Source of the DNA: Cryptomeria japonica
Lineage: Eukaryota; Streptophyta; Pinopsida; Cupressales; Cupressaceae
Direction: 5' to 3'
Length of the DNA: 64,000 nucleotides
Assembly (NCBI RefSeq): GCF_030272615.1
Contig: NC_081406.1
Location: forward strand, 231,496,396-231,560,395
Positions 1 through 9,827 of the stretch are shown one piece after another (the stretch's first letter is position 1; every line of letters starts with the position of its first letter). A model generated the notes under the pieces. That model did not search any database. It had not been told where the DNA came from and saw only the letters and a list, made by a program, of their open reading frames with translations. Position numbers and translations under genes: made by a program.

Positions 1-530
1 TCATTTTTAGAATCATTATCCATTTCATTTAGTTGCATTTTATCATTGCATTAGTTTGCATTTCAATTAAGTACATTTTATTCATCATGAAGTGTATCAT
101 CATTATTATTTGCATTATCATTCCATTAAAGATCATTTAGTTGTATCTTTGCACTTAGATTCATAAACATACCATATAAAAATAAAAAACAACTCAATCA
201 TTCATTTGCATTTCATATAAATCATTGCATTTGCATATAGATCATTTATATATCATTTAAGTTAGCGTCCAAGATCATCAAAATTGAAAATCAAAGAAAC
301 ATTTATCATTGCATCATGTAGATAATAATCATAGGGAAAGGAAAAACAATCAAAATCATCCATATAATCAAAGCATATGAAACATCATCATCATCATCAT
401 ATAGAGTAACAAGCATAAGAAAGATCATCATCATATAGAATCCATGTCTGCATATAGATCACCATAAAACAATAAAAGTCCAAGTATACAATGATATCAA
501 ATAAAAAATACAAGTGCCTCCAAATCAAGT
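1..530. other. AT-rich low-complexity flank without a gene
   Basis: The first 400 bases are dominated by irregular repetition of ATCATT, TTGCATT and CATTTAGTT words, followed by a short ATC trinucleotide run near 385-400. No convincing reading frame, RNA gene or splice signal was seen. On the minus strand this lies just beyond the stop of the PMD pseudogene (536-538), so it is most simply internal untranslated sequence of the same retroelement. Confidence 0.5.
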
Positions 531-2700
531 CACAACTATCCTGTACCACTACCACCTGACTCTGTCCGTCTTTGTGGCTGTGGGCGAGAAGATCCTCCAG
601 ATACCTGTCTCCCATGATCACCACTCCTCTAAGGAGGTCCCATGATCCCACGACTACTAGTATCCATCAACACAGTGGTATGATAACTACCTGCTCTCTG
701 GCTCTCTGCAACTACCTCCTCATATCATCATCACCAGTGGGAAGTCTCCTTCCCAGCCCAAACTAATGCTCTAACAGTGTCATCTGATAGAGTACCTGAT
801 CCAACCTGCTGAATATGATCAAGAAGGCCCTGAGTATCCTATTGTCTCCTAAGAGCTCTATCCCTCTCAGTCATAAGAGTCTGCACCTATGCTCGAAGCT
901 GATCAATATGTGCTCTCAGACTATCAATAGTATCCTGCTCTAGAACATCCTACTCTGGAACATCATGCTTTGCTACACCCTGCTTTGGCATAGCATGCTC
1001 TGGTGCATCCTGCTCTGGTAAATCTTGCTCTGGTACATGAACCCCAATCCTCTCCTCACCACCAACCTATCCAAATGTTGGAATCTTGGTTTGAGTAACT
1101 CTCTGAACTCGTCATCTAATCAAGGGAACATGATCCTCAGGATCCTCATCATCTCCACCAATCGCTGCAATAACCTTAGGGTCTGGCTAAATCTGTCCAA
1201 AATCAATGCCTCTCTCGCAACCCCCATCCAGTCCAGTCACCCTACCTCCTGTCAATGGCAATCCTCTCAGTGATCTCATACCTACCCTACCATGATCTCT
1301 CCCAATCCATCCAACATCCCTCCCACCCATAGGATGTGCTCTCCCAATCCTGCCAACTAGTTCAAATAGTCCTCCATGAACTATAGGTCGACCTCCCCTC
1401 CGTCCAGGCCTCCTACCTCCACCACCTCCATCCCCACCCTCATCTCCACCCCCCAGCCTCCTGAGCAGCTCTAAGCTCTCATCTCCATCTCCGTCTCCTA
1501 ACAACAGGATTATCTGAATCATCATCCTCATCTCCTGAGCTAGGAGGAGGATTTGCTAGATCTGTAATATGAGGAAATGGATGAGCTAGTAAATACTGGG
1601 CAAAATCTATAGTAACCCCAAGATCAATAATGTGTAATCTCATATCATATGCCACTCTCAAAGTAGCAACAAACTCTGCATGAGCAATCTCAAATGAAAA
1701 TGAAGGTCCCCAATCTCGCCTATCTCTGTACCGCCGAGCATATATCATCACACTAGTAGGCATAGGTTGAATGATACCAAATTGTCTCAGAATGTGACTA
1801 ATCAACTGTCGCTCAATAATGAAAGGTGTCCGACCGATAAGATATCTACTCTTCTTAATAAATGGCAAGGTCTGTGCATTATCCATCCATGGCTCACAAT
1901 CGACATATGGTCTCCAAGTAATGCTATCCAATGAATCAAGCACCCAACGCCAATACTCCATCTTACCCAGCTTATGCTGAGTAAGGATACCTGCATAGAA
2001 ATATACATATGGTTGTCTCTCTCCATGAACTCTGTGATGGATAGGCCACGTAATAGCAATGTGCTCCCAACACCATATCTGCAATAAAGTGCATCCAATC
2101 GACAAACTAGCACTCTCATCATACACCACCTGGTGAAGATCATGATATAGATGTGCCAACATGAAAATACCCCAAGCATATCGAGTATGATGTTGCATCA
2201 TACTCAGGAGAATCTCACCCCATCCAACAGAAAAACCTCAAGATCACCGATCAGGACAAATAAATCCTCCAATCAAGCCAACAAAAATAACAGGAAGAGT
2301 CTCATAATACATCACCATATCTATCCATCGGATCTCTCCTCTATCAATGCTCTCATTAGCAAACATGACTCTACAAGCCTCTATGCCAACATAGTCCTGA
2401 TAATCATACTGCACTAGCTCACCAGTCACTGGGATGTGCAAAATCCTATAGACATCCTCAAGTGTCACACTAATCTCACCCGTCGGCAGGTAGAAAGTAT
2501 TATGCTCGCTGTGCCATCTCTCGAATAATGCTATCAAAAAACCTCTATTATGTGTAATCTCAAGCATATATAACAAATGGCACAAACCACATGCATCTAT
2601 GTGTCTAATCTCAGCCTAGGTAAGCTCTGGAACTAAATGACGCACTACAGGCAATTTCTCCTGACACTAGAGAACATCAAGTTTCTCCTATTTTGCCAAG
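530..2700 (-). pseudogene. Plant mobile domain (PMD, MAIN-like) protein, decayed
   Basis: Read on the minus strand, 2615-2247 gives the characteristic PMD start: a G-L-C-H-L-L segment, then ERWHSEHNTFYLPTGE, then VTLEDVYRILHIPVTG. After two in-frame TGA stops (2244-2246 and 2238-2240) the same frame continues through RYAWG..LAHLYHDL and LLQIWCWEH, the second half of the domain. Near 1500 the frame shifts into a Gly/Arg-rich stretch. A probable coiled-coil tail (SLRAHIDQL, TERDRALRR) runs at about 930-820, and a TAG lies at 536-538. Further TAG stops lie at 2616 and 2667, so the gene is dead. PMD proteins occur as host genes (MAIN, MAIL1) and inside transposable elements. The neighbouring polypurine tract and LTR suggest the latter, with the ORF antisense to the element. 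No ATG start is certain. Confidence 0.8.
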
Positions 2701-2720
2701 ATAAATCAATCAAAAACTGA

Positions 2721-2882
2721 ATCAAGCTATCAATTTATCAATCAAGCTAATCAAAGCTATCGATCAAATCTAGCAATCAAGCTATCAATTTATCAGTCAA
2801 GCTAATCAAAGCTATCGATCAAATCTAGCAATCAAGTTATCAATTTATCAATCAAGCTAATCAAAGCTATCGATCAAATCTA
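2721..2882. repeat. 55-bp tandem repeat, three copies
   Basis: Copies begin at 2721, 2776 and 2831, each starting ATCAAGYTATCAATTTATCA and spaced exactly 55 bases apart, with only scattered substitutions. The third copy fades after about 2880 into related ATCAA/CTATC words that continue to about 2950. The unit itself looks built from smaller ATCAAGCTA pieces. It lies just upstream of the PMD pseudogene on that gene's strand and has no coding signal. Confidence 0.9.
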
Positions 2883-3044
2883 TCTATCTATCGGTCAAAT
2901 CCAACAATCAAAGCTATCTAACAATCTATCAATCACGCAATCATGCAATCAAGTCCCTATTTTATCATCACTGCGTATTAAACACGTTCAGTCTAATCAT
3001 CAAAGTGATTTTTTTTTAGCCTTTACACTTATCAAAAACATCAA

Positions 3045-3268
3045 ATTTGAACAAAAGCACTAAAACTACAAGCATAAGCGCTAACCCATGCAAAAGCGCT
3101 ACCTTTCTGGGCATATGCGCTAACAAACAATGCATTTGCGCTACCCTATGCATATGCACTAACATCTTGAACATATGCGCTAACATATAGATCATATGTG
3201 TTAAACTAAGCATTTGCGCTAAACCTAAGTGCATATGCGCTAAACTAAAATGCAAAAGCACTAAATAA
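3045..3268. repeat. Degenerate 18/21-bp tandem repeat (GCGCTA motif)
   Basis: About ten units of the form CATATGCGCTAAnnnnnnn are arranged head to tail. Most are 21 bases long and some 18. Because unit lengths are multiples of three, the minus strand stays open through the array and reads as a repeating A-H-M type peptide (3261-3016). There is no other sign that this is translated. The conserved core is GCATATGCGCTAA. Confidence 0.85.
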
Positions 3269-3755
3269 CGCCGAAAAAATTGAAAAAATAAAAAAAGTGC
3301 CTAAAAACATGAAAATTTGAATGAAAAATTGAAAACAAAGCTCGGGATAAGATACATACTAGATATCCATGCTCGATAGGTCGCTGATAACGCCGAACAT
3401 GCTCAAAATGATGGTTCTCCACATGAATCACCATTTTGCCACCTCAGCAAGAATATTTTCAAACCAAGCTGACAAGAATAACAATGAAATTAAAATTAGC
3501 CTTGGTTAATTTTATATTTACTATTTCAAGAGTCATTAATACTTTTCAATGGGGCAATTTAATTTGTTTTTTACAAATGAATTTAATTGACTAATTCTTA
3601 TCAATTATCATGAGATCAATCGTTCAAACCAAAATATTCAACAATTTCACGATCAATCTCCTGAGGGGGCACACAATCAGGATTTTTAATCTTCGTTAGG
3701 CGCATTATCAAGACTTGATTAAATCTTTGAAACGGTGTTGTCTCGACATCATTTC

Positions 3756-3769
3756 AAAGAGGGGCAAAA
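3756..3769 (+). promoter_or_regulatory. Polypurine tract before a 3' LTR
   Basis: The purine-rich run AAAGAGGGGCAAAA is followed directly by TGTATACACA, the expected arrangement of a plus-strand priming site abutting the TG of a 3' LTR. A second G-rich run, CTGAGGGGGCA, lies about 100 bases upstream. This indicates a plus-oriented LTR element whose body is 1-3769 and whose 5' part is outside the window. The PMD ORF would then be antisense within it. Confidence 0.6.
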
Positions 3770-4200
3770 TGTATACACATAAAAATTGGCTATGAGCAAT
3801 TAAATAAATATTTTATATTTATTTAATGATTATTCTTCTATTAAATAGTTAATTTGAAAAGATTAATTTATTTAATTCATTTTCGTGTCTTTCTATTAAT
3901 TAATAATTTATTAATTAATTCATCTATCCTATTCTTCTAATTAATTAAATATCTAATATTTAATTACCTTCTCCAAACAATTAAATATCTAATATTTAAT
4001 AGTTATTCTTCTATCCTATAGTCTCAAAATATTAAATAATTTCTAAATTATTTAATTTCTTTTCCAACTCTCCCTCCATCTCCACTTCATCTTCCCTTTG
4101 CCAACTCATCAAACATATGGCTAAGAAAATTAATATTTCTTAAATATTAATTCTTCATTTATCTTCAACCTCCAAACTTAATATGCCATTTTGGAAGCCA
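3770..4200 (+). repeat. Probable 3' LTR (right edge uncertain)
   Basis: Starts with TG immediately after the polypurine tract. The content is strongly AT-rich, with many TTAATTAATT and ATTTAAT words and no coding frame. The 3' boundary could not be fixed because the partner LTR and the target duplication lie outside the window. Gene-like plus-strand sequence begins by about 4250, so the LTR must end before that. It could be shorter than given. Confidence 0.45.
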
Positions 4201-7200
4201 ACAGTGCATTGTCTGAGAGCACACCATCTGCAACCAAGAATAGTGGAGTTAGAACACAATGGGACATAAACCATGAAGGTAATATTAGTATTTTATTTCA
4301 TATGTACTTCATGTAGTTTCATTGGTTGATTTTGGATTTCCTGTGGCATTTCCATTGGTATTTTGTGAAACTAACTTGTTACAGGTAGCATTCTGAGGAT
4401 GAAGTTCAAGTCAACACATTTTGGCACCTTGACCTTTTTTAGTCAATATCTATCCATATCTATAATTGATGAGAAGGGTAATAGAAAGCATATTTTCACA
4501 TGGACCCATATCCTCTTTGCAACCCATGTTTATTATACCTTCTTTGACATGTTCCTAACCCCAATCCTACAAGATTTGAGTAGGAAGGGTCAAGATCTCT
4601 TTTAGGACTGTCAAAATTTTGCTTTAGTTTCTGTTAAGTTTTGCGCTTTTGTACCCTAGTGGGGTTAGGGTTTCAAATTTTTTCCTTAGTTGCAAAACCC
4701 TTAGGATTTTTCCTATGAAAGAATCACCCTTCTCTTCTATTTTTTTATTGAATAGGTGGGTTGGTTGATTTGTTCTTCACTTACATCTTGAAGGGTTTAG
4801 TCTCATTCATTAACTGATCCTGAGCGTTAATGACCCATTTACCTTCATGTATTAAAGCCATGTTCTTTAAGTGAAGGACCCCAAATCTACCTTGCAGGGT
4901 AGTGGGGAAATGTTTTTGGCCCTGTTTTGAAATTTCCCCATGCCCCCACATTGTTAAATGGTAGCATAATATTTGTCACGGAGCTGAAAGAAGATAGTTT
5001 GTGTTTTTCTTTATGACCTTCCCCATTCCCTCTGCATGATTATCTTTGTGAGAAAAATGATGTTATAGGGAAACAAGATGTAAACAATGTCTGAAGAGAG
5101 AGGTTCCCCACAACCCCACACAGTTGTCTTAGTAGTTAAAGTTATGTTGTGGGAAAGCAGGGAGAGCCAACTCAAGGATGAGAGAAACAATTATCTTCAT
5201 AGCCCCATGCTATAAAAACAAATGAATAAGAAATGTTGTGGCTTGGTGGGAAGCAAAAAATGTTAAAGGGAAATCTCTTTCCCTCCACTCTACAAGGTAG
5301 AAATGAAGAACTAAAAGACCCTTCAAGCTAGCAGGGTGGTATTGCGAGGAAAGAAAAGTTTTCTACTACCCCATAGCATGAAACAAATAATGAAAAAAGA
5401 TTTTATGGGCTAGTGAGATATAGTGTAAGGAAAGAGGTATTTATCCCCACTACCTTGTAGGATAGAAGCAACAAGAAAAATGACCCCATGGGCTTGCAGA
5501 GAAAGAATCAAAGGGAAAAGATGTTCCCTACCATCCCACGATGAAAAATAAAGAGGAAAAAGATGGCGAGGGGTAGTAGGGGACATAGATGGAAAACATA
5601 AGAAAATATAAGACTAATGCTAATAAAAACTAAAGAGTGCCACCTCAGTAGTCAAAAGGAGTCAAAATGAGATCATGGTCATTTATCCTAAAATCGATGA
5701 TGGAGTTCAAATTTCAAAGCCACCAACTCATAAAGCTAGCACTAAGGAAATTAATGGTGGATGAATTGCTAGCTCTCTATGAGAAATAAAATCAAGTTAT
5801 GTCATTCATTTGTGCACCCAACAACCAAGAGATCAAACGAAAAGAGTTCCAAGTGACCAAAAGCGATTTGCAGAAGCCTAATTGTGCCAAGAAGATTTGA
5901 TACACAAGTAGCCATTGACTTGCAGTGAGTTGTGATTTCATCAAGAAAGATTAAAAGATTATCATAGGGTTTCTTGTGTCTAGAAAGCATAATTTAGAAC
6001 CCCAGGTAGAAACCATGGCCCCAAAATGCAAGGATACTACTAGCCCTATTGTCGAGAAGATCCCTAAGCAAGGAGAAAGATCAAAATCTAAAAGGAAGAA
6101 GTCCACCACCCCAAAAATCACAAAGGCCATGCCAATTGTAGTAATACCAACCTCCCCATTGATTTCCAATGAGCCCATTGTTGAGAAAGCCCCAATTGTT
6201 GAGGGAGAAAGTGCAAAACCAAAGAGGAGAAGGGCTCCTTTTTCCAAAAGGCTACACCTTCACCTCTTGTCAAAACCCCACAATTATCCCAGTTAGTTGA
6301 GGAATAATTGGCCAAAATAGAAAAGAATAAGGAGGGAAGGGGTCTCCACCAGGATTTGGTGGATTTGTTCAAAGGGTTGACCATGTAGGAATCTCTGAAG
6401 AACATATTTTTATAAGTGCTCTAGATGCAGAGACTCCATCACTATAGACATGAGGTAGGACATCTTCTACTATTTTTATGGGAACAAGGATAAGGATGCG
6501 CCTGCCTCAAATCCTTGGGTGATAGACCTAGAAAAACTAGTTGTCCCAAATGTCTTTGTGGAGCCTACCATCATTAGGTTTTTAGAAAAGTAATACCATT
6601 CCAAATCTATGACTATGATGATAATTGAAGGCAAAACTCTAGTGGATGTGGCCAAAGATGCAATAATTTCTCATTTTGATATAAATAGGAATGTCGTAAA
6701 ACAAATTGATTTGAAAAGGTTTGAAGATGAGTACAACCTAAATAAAGAGGAACTAAGGAAAGAGGAAGTGCCAAGATATAGTAAGAAATTGCATTGAGGA
6801 ATAAATTACCCACTGCAATCAGAGAAAGAGCCACTTGAATTGGTCTCATTTGAAAATCATTTTGCAAAAATATATTGTGCTTTATGTCAAATTTTGGGGA
6901 TTTATTGTGGGAGAACCAAAGTGCCAGTAGAGTTTATGATGATGGCTATGAAAATCTAACATCCACAATAAAATTAGTTTTATGATTTTGCCACCTATGC
7001 ACAAGAGAAATTGCATGAAGGATTGATGGAAGCAAAAGATGAAAAGGTTCTAATAGATTTTAGATATTACTCCCTCCTATGCCATTTAATTCATTTTCCA
7101 AACATAATAGAGTGGGTGCCCAACCTAAACATAAATATGTTTGACCCCAAAGAAGGTGGTATGTGGTCAGTCCAAAGGTAGACTCAGATTTTGGACAAAG

Positions 7201-8106
7201 GGTCCCGGTGGTCAAATTATGTAACATTCTTTGATCATTTTGTTATGAAGGTGTTGAGATGGTGTGGGATTCAATGCCCAAGAATTCCAAGTGATATCAT
7301 AAAGGTATTATGGGAAAAACCCACAATTTTGGTGACTTCTTTTTGTATGTATATTGTATAGTGATTAGGGTATATAGATGTCTGCAAGCTCCTCACAGGT
7401 TGCCATTTTTTTTTCTCTCAAGGCTTGCATTCATTCAATTAATGTGGTAACTTATGTGAGTGGAAAGAAAATGGGCCATGCCAGAAAAGAAGAGAACTCA
7501 CATGCGTAGATGCACACTATATGGTGATTTTACAATTGGCTATGATGCAAGTGAGAAGGTATAGGATTTTTTTAGGGATAACTACCACCTTCAAAGTGGG
7601 AAGGCTAGCGAGTATGATCCCAAGGGCTACATCAATGACCTCAAAACAATAAGATGAAGAGGAAAAAATTATTTCATGAATACTGTGAGTATGAGGACTT
7701 AATTAGAAATTTCTCCCCCAGGAGGCATTGAATTGAAGAAAAATGTGGGATATCCTCAGCAGGATTGAAAAGGAAAAGAGGGCAAAAGACTCTAGTTTTA
7801 GGGGATTTTGTTCTAACATTCAAAATGATTTTGTAAGAATGTGTTGTAAATTATGAATTTTTGAATCAATTTTTTTTTAGGCATAGGGAGAGCCATCTGG
7901 CTAGGAACTAGAAGAAAGGCTGCCATATGAGCCCCCAAAAGATGCATCAATTGAAAGGAAGGGGGAGAAAATTATGAAGGGAGAATCCTCCAAGCAACCC
8001 CTCCTTAGCTAAAGCCAAAAGAGAGCTAGGCTCTCTTGGAATAGGAGAAGCATCCTAAGGTTGGCAGGCTCACCCCACTTGAAATAGTGGAAATTCAAGA
8101 TGAAGA
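4200..8106 (+). pseudogene. Unrecognised gene-like sequence, host unit 1, segment 1
   Basis: I do not recognise the family. A plausible spliced start is visible: an exon ending CCATGAAG at 4278, an intron 4279-4384 (GTAATA...TTACAG), and an exon 4385-4605 open throughout (MKFKSTHFGTLTFF..). After a purine-rich tandem-repeat stretch (4880-5620), coding-like blocks recur. These are 5976-6296 (Lys/Pro/Ser-rich, KSKRKKSTTPK and KPKRRR, which could be nuclear localisation signals), 6609-6797 (acidic/basic helical), and about 6800-7350 read across several stops. A possible acceptor TTTTTTTTTAG lies near 7880. The last codons before 8107 are acidic and continue in frame at 15294 once one copy of the GAAGA target duplication is removed. 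The many stops and frameshifts make it non-functional. Confidence 0.45.
4880..5620 (+). repeat. Degenerate tandem repeat, about 80-95 bp units
   Basis: A recurring pattern runs through this stretch: TCCCCACNACCCCAYA, then ATGAA(A)NAA, then a short A-rich segment, then ATGGGCTTGCAGGG or a variant, then AAAGGGAAA. Roughly seven units can be followed at spacings of about 80-95 bases, with heavy divergence and small indels. It sits inside the host gene-like sequence where no reading frame is maintained, so it may be intronic or untranslated. Confidence 0.55.
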
Positions 8107-9452
8107 TGTTGAGAACAAAAATAAGAGAAAACTGAGAGGGGAGGGGGTGAATCAGTTTTCTCCAGATTAACAAACTCAACCACAAATACAAATTTGATAA
8201 ACTACAACAACAACAAAGATACACAAATTGATATCACAATGCACAATACCAAGATTTTGATGTGGAAAATCCGGTTAAGGGAAAAACCACAGTGGGAACC
8301 TACCCACAATAAGATGATACTCTATAGTAGTATGTGAAAATATTACAATGGGGAATGCACTAGCATTTAGGTACACTTCCTAGAGATTACAACTAAAGAT
8401 ACAATAACCCAGAAGGATACAACCCTCAGGGAAGGTTCACTACCTTACAAGGAAGTCTCACTGACTTAGAAAAAGATTCGAACAACAATCCTGAATAAAT
8501 TGAACTACAATAATAGCATCTGCAAATGCCTGATGACAGTTCTGGTTAAGCACATTTGTCTACTTTGCAACACCAATCTCTACTCATTCACAATGTTGAA
8601 GGATGAATCACTTGATCACACATACACCACTCTCTGATATTGTAGACACAACCTCGATACCTAAATTACATGAATTTATCACTTATTTATACAATTCATC
8701 AATCTTGACAACAAGGTCGGCTAAACCCTCAACATCCAATTACAAAATTACATCACATGATACAAAGATTGACCACTAGACCAATATAAAGACATACATG
8801 ATATAACATGGACCTAGTTCAAATTTCCAAATGCTCGTCACCACAGATAATCACACTAAGATCAACTTCAACATGCTACACCACCAGGAAAATAGCATAA
8901 CATGAAGAGCATCACTAGTTCAACAAAATCACCAAGAACTCACACAACGATCAATGCAGATCATCAAAAAAATAGGACACAATTAGGAAACACTAGAAAG
9001 TACCTTAAAATCATTAGTAATAGTTGTGCCAACACCACTTATCAAATCTTCATTGATCAACATCTGAAACTAAAGAACACTCAAAAATCAACTGTTATGA
9101 AGAAAGATAACTTTCAGAGCACTAAATCACAAACCATTTGACATGAAGATACACAAGACCATCCCAAACAATCTCCTAAAATCTAAGCTCAAGAGCTGAT
9201 CACACCATAATATATCAGAGGAAATACTGAACTCTAAAAAGCATTGATCAAAAAAATAAACTGCAAATTGGATCATGTGATATGATCAATTAAGCTTCTC
9301 GGATCACCAAAACCAATACAGAAAGATATAATGATACTAGAAATACTCCATAAACCAAACCATGATCCCAATAAACCAATTTGTAATTACTAGAGCAAGA
9401 ATATGTTGACATCAATGACAACAACATATCCTAGTAGCAACAATGTCCAACA
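8107..9452 (-). repeat. Copia-1 3' LTR
   Basis: 1346 bases, plus-strand reading TGTTGAGAAC...GTCCAACA. It aligns throughout with the copy at 13938-15288. Near its plus-strand left edge is a G-tract (GAGAGGGGAGGGGGTGAATCA), which on the element's strand is a C-tract close to the LTR end. A TATAAATA box on the minus strand lies at 8684-8691 and is the likely LTR promoter element. The same octamer occurs in the Copia-2 LTR. Confidence 0.93.
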
Positions 9453-9453
9453 A

Positions 9454-9464
9454 TCTCCCCCTTT
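9454..9464 (-). promoter_or_regulatory. Copia-1 polypurine tract
   Basis: Minus-strand AAAGGGGGAGA, one base from the 3' LTR start. Three further similar tracts lie within the next 180 bases of the element's 3' untranslated region (near 9530, 9576 and 9627). One of them is preceded by GGCATTGCTATC, a variant of the GCCATCAATGCC that precedes the functional tract. Confidence 0.85.
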
Positions 9465-9827
9465 GGCATTGATGGCAACATATGAATGTGAAAAAAAATC
9501 AATGAAAAGAAAGGAAACATCTCCAACAAACTCCCCCTAAGATTAAGTAGATAAAACATTTTTTCACATGCTTCTCTCCCCCTTTGATAGCAATGCCAAA
9601 GATTCTCAAAACAAAAAACCAAACTCTCCCCCTTAGATAAGAAAATCATGTTTCTCTTCCATATAACCAATCCAACAGACTACTCCACCAGAGGAGCATC
9701 ACCAACTCATCAATCTGGATAAAAAGATAAGACTATTAAGTCCACCGGATTGATGCAACTCAATGCATCTAGTTCTCATCAGGAGGGGTGGATATCCCTA
9801 GCTTGTTTCTCAAATAGAAAAATGTAT
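9465..9827 (-). other. Copia-1 3' untranslated region
   Basis: The stretch between the end of the RNase H remnant and the polypurine tract has no coding frame on the element strand. It carries repeated GGGGGAG tracts, described in the findings. The short open frame at 9431-9670 crosses these tracts and the LTR edge and is not a gene. Confidence 0.6.

Noticed and set aside
1187-1531. Gly/Arg-rich minus-strand frame as a separate gene
   Set aside because: It follows on from the PMD translation after a frameshift and has the low-complexity composition of that protein's C-terminal part. It has no independent start context.
2721-3268. CRISPR-like array
   Set aside because: These are head-to-tail repeats without unique spacers in a eukaryotic retroelement, with no cas genes.
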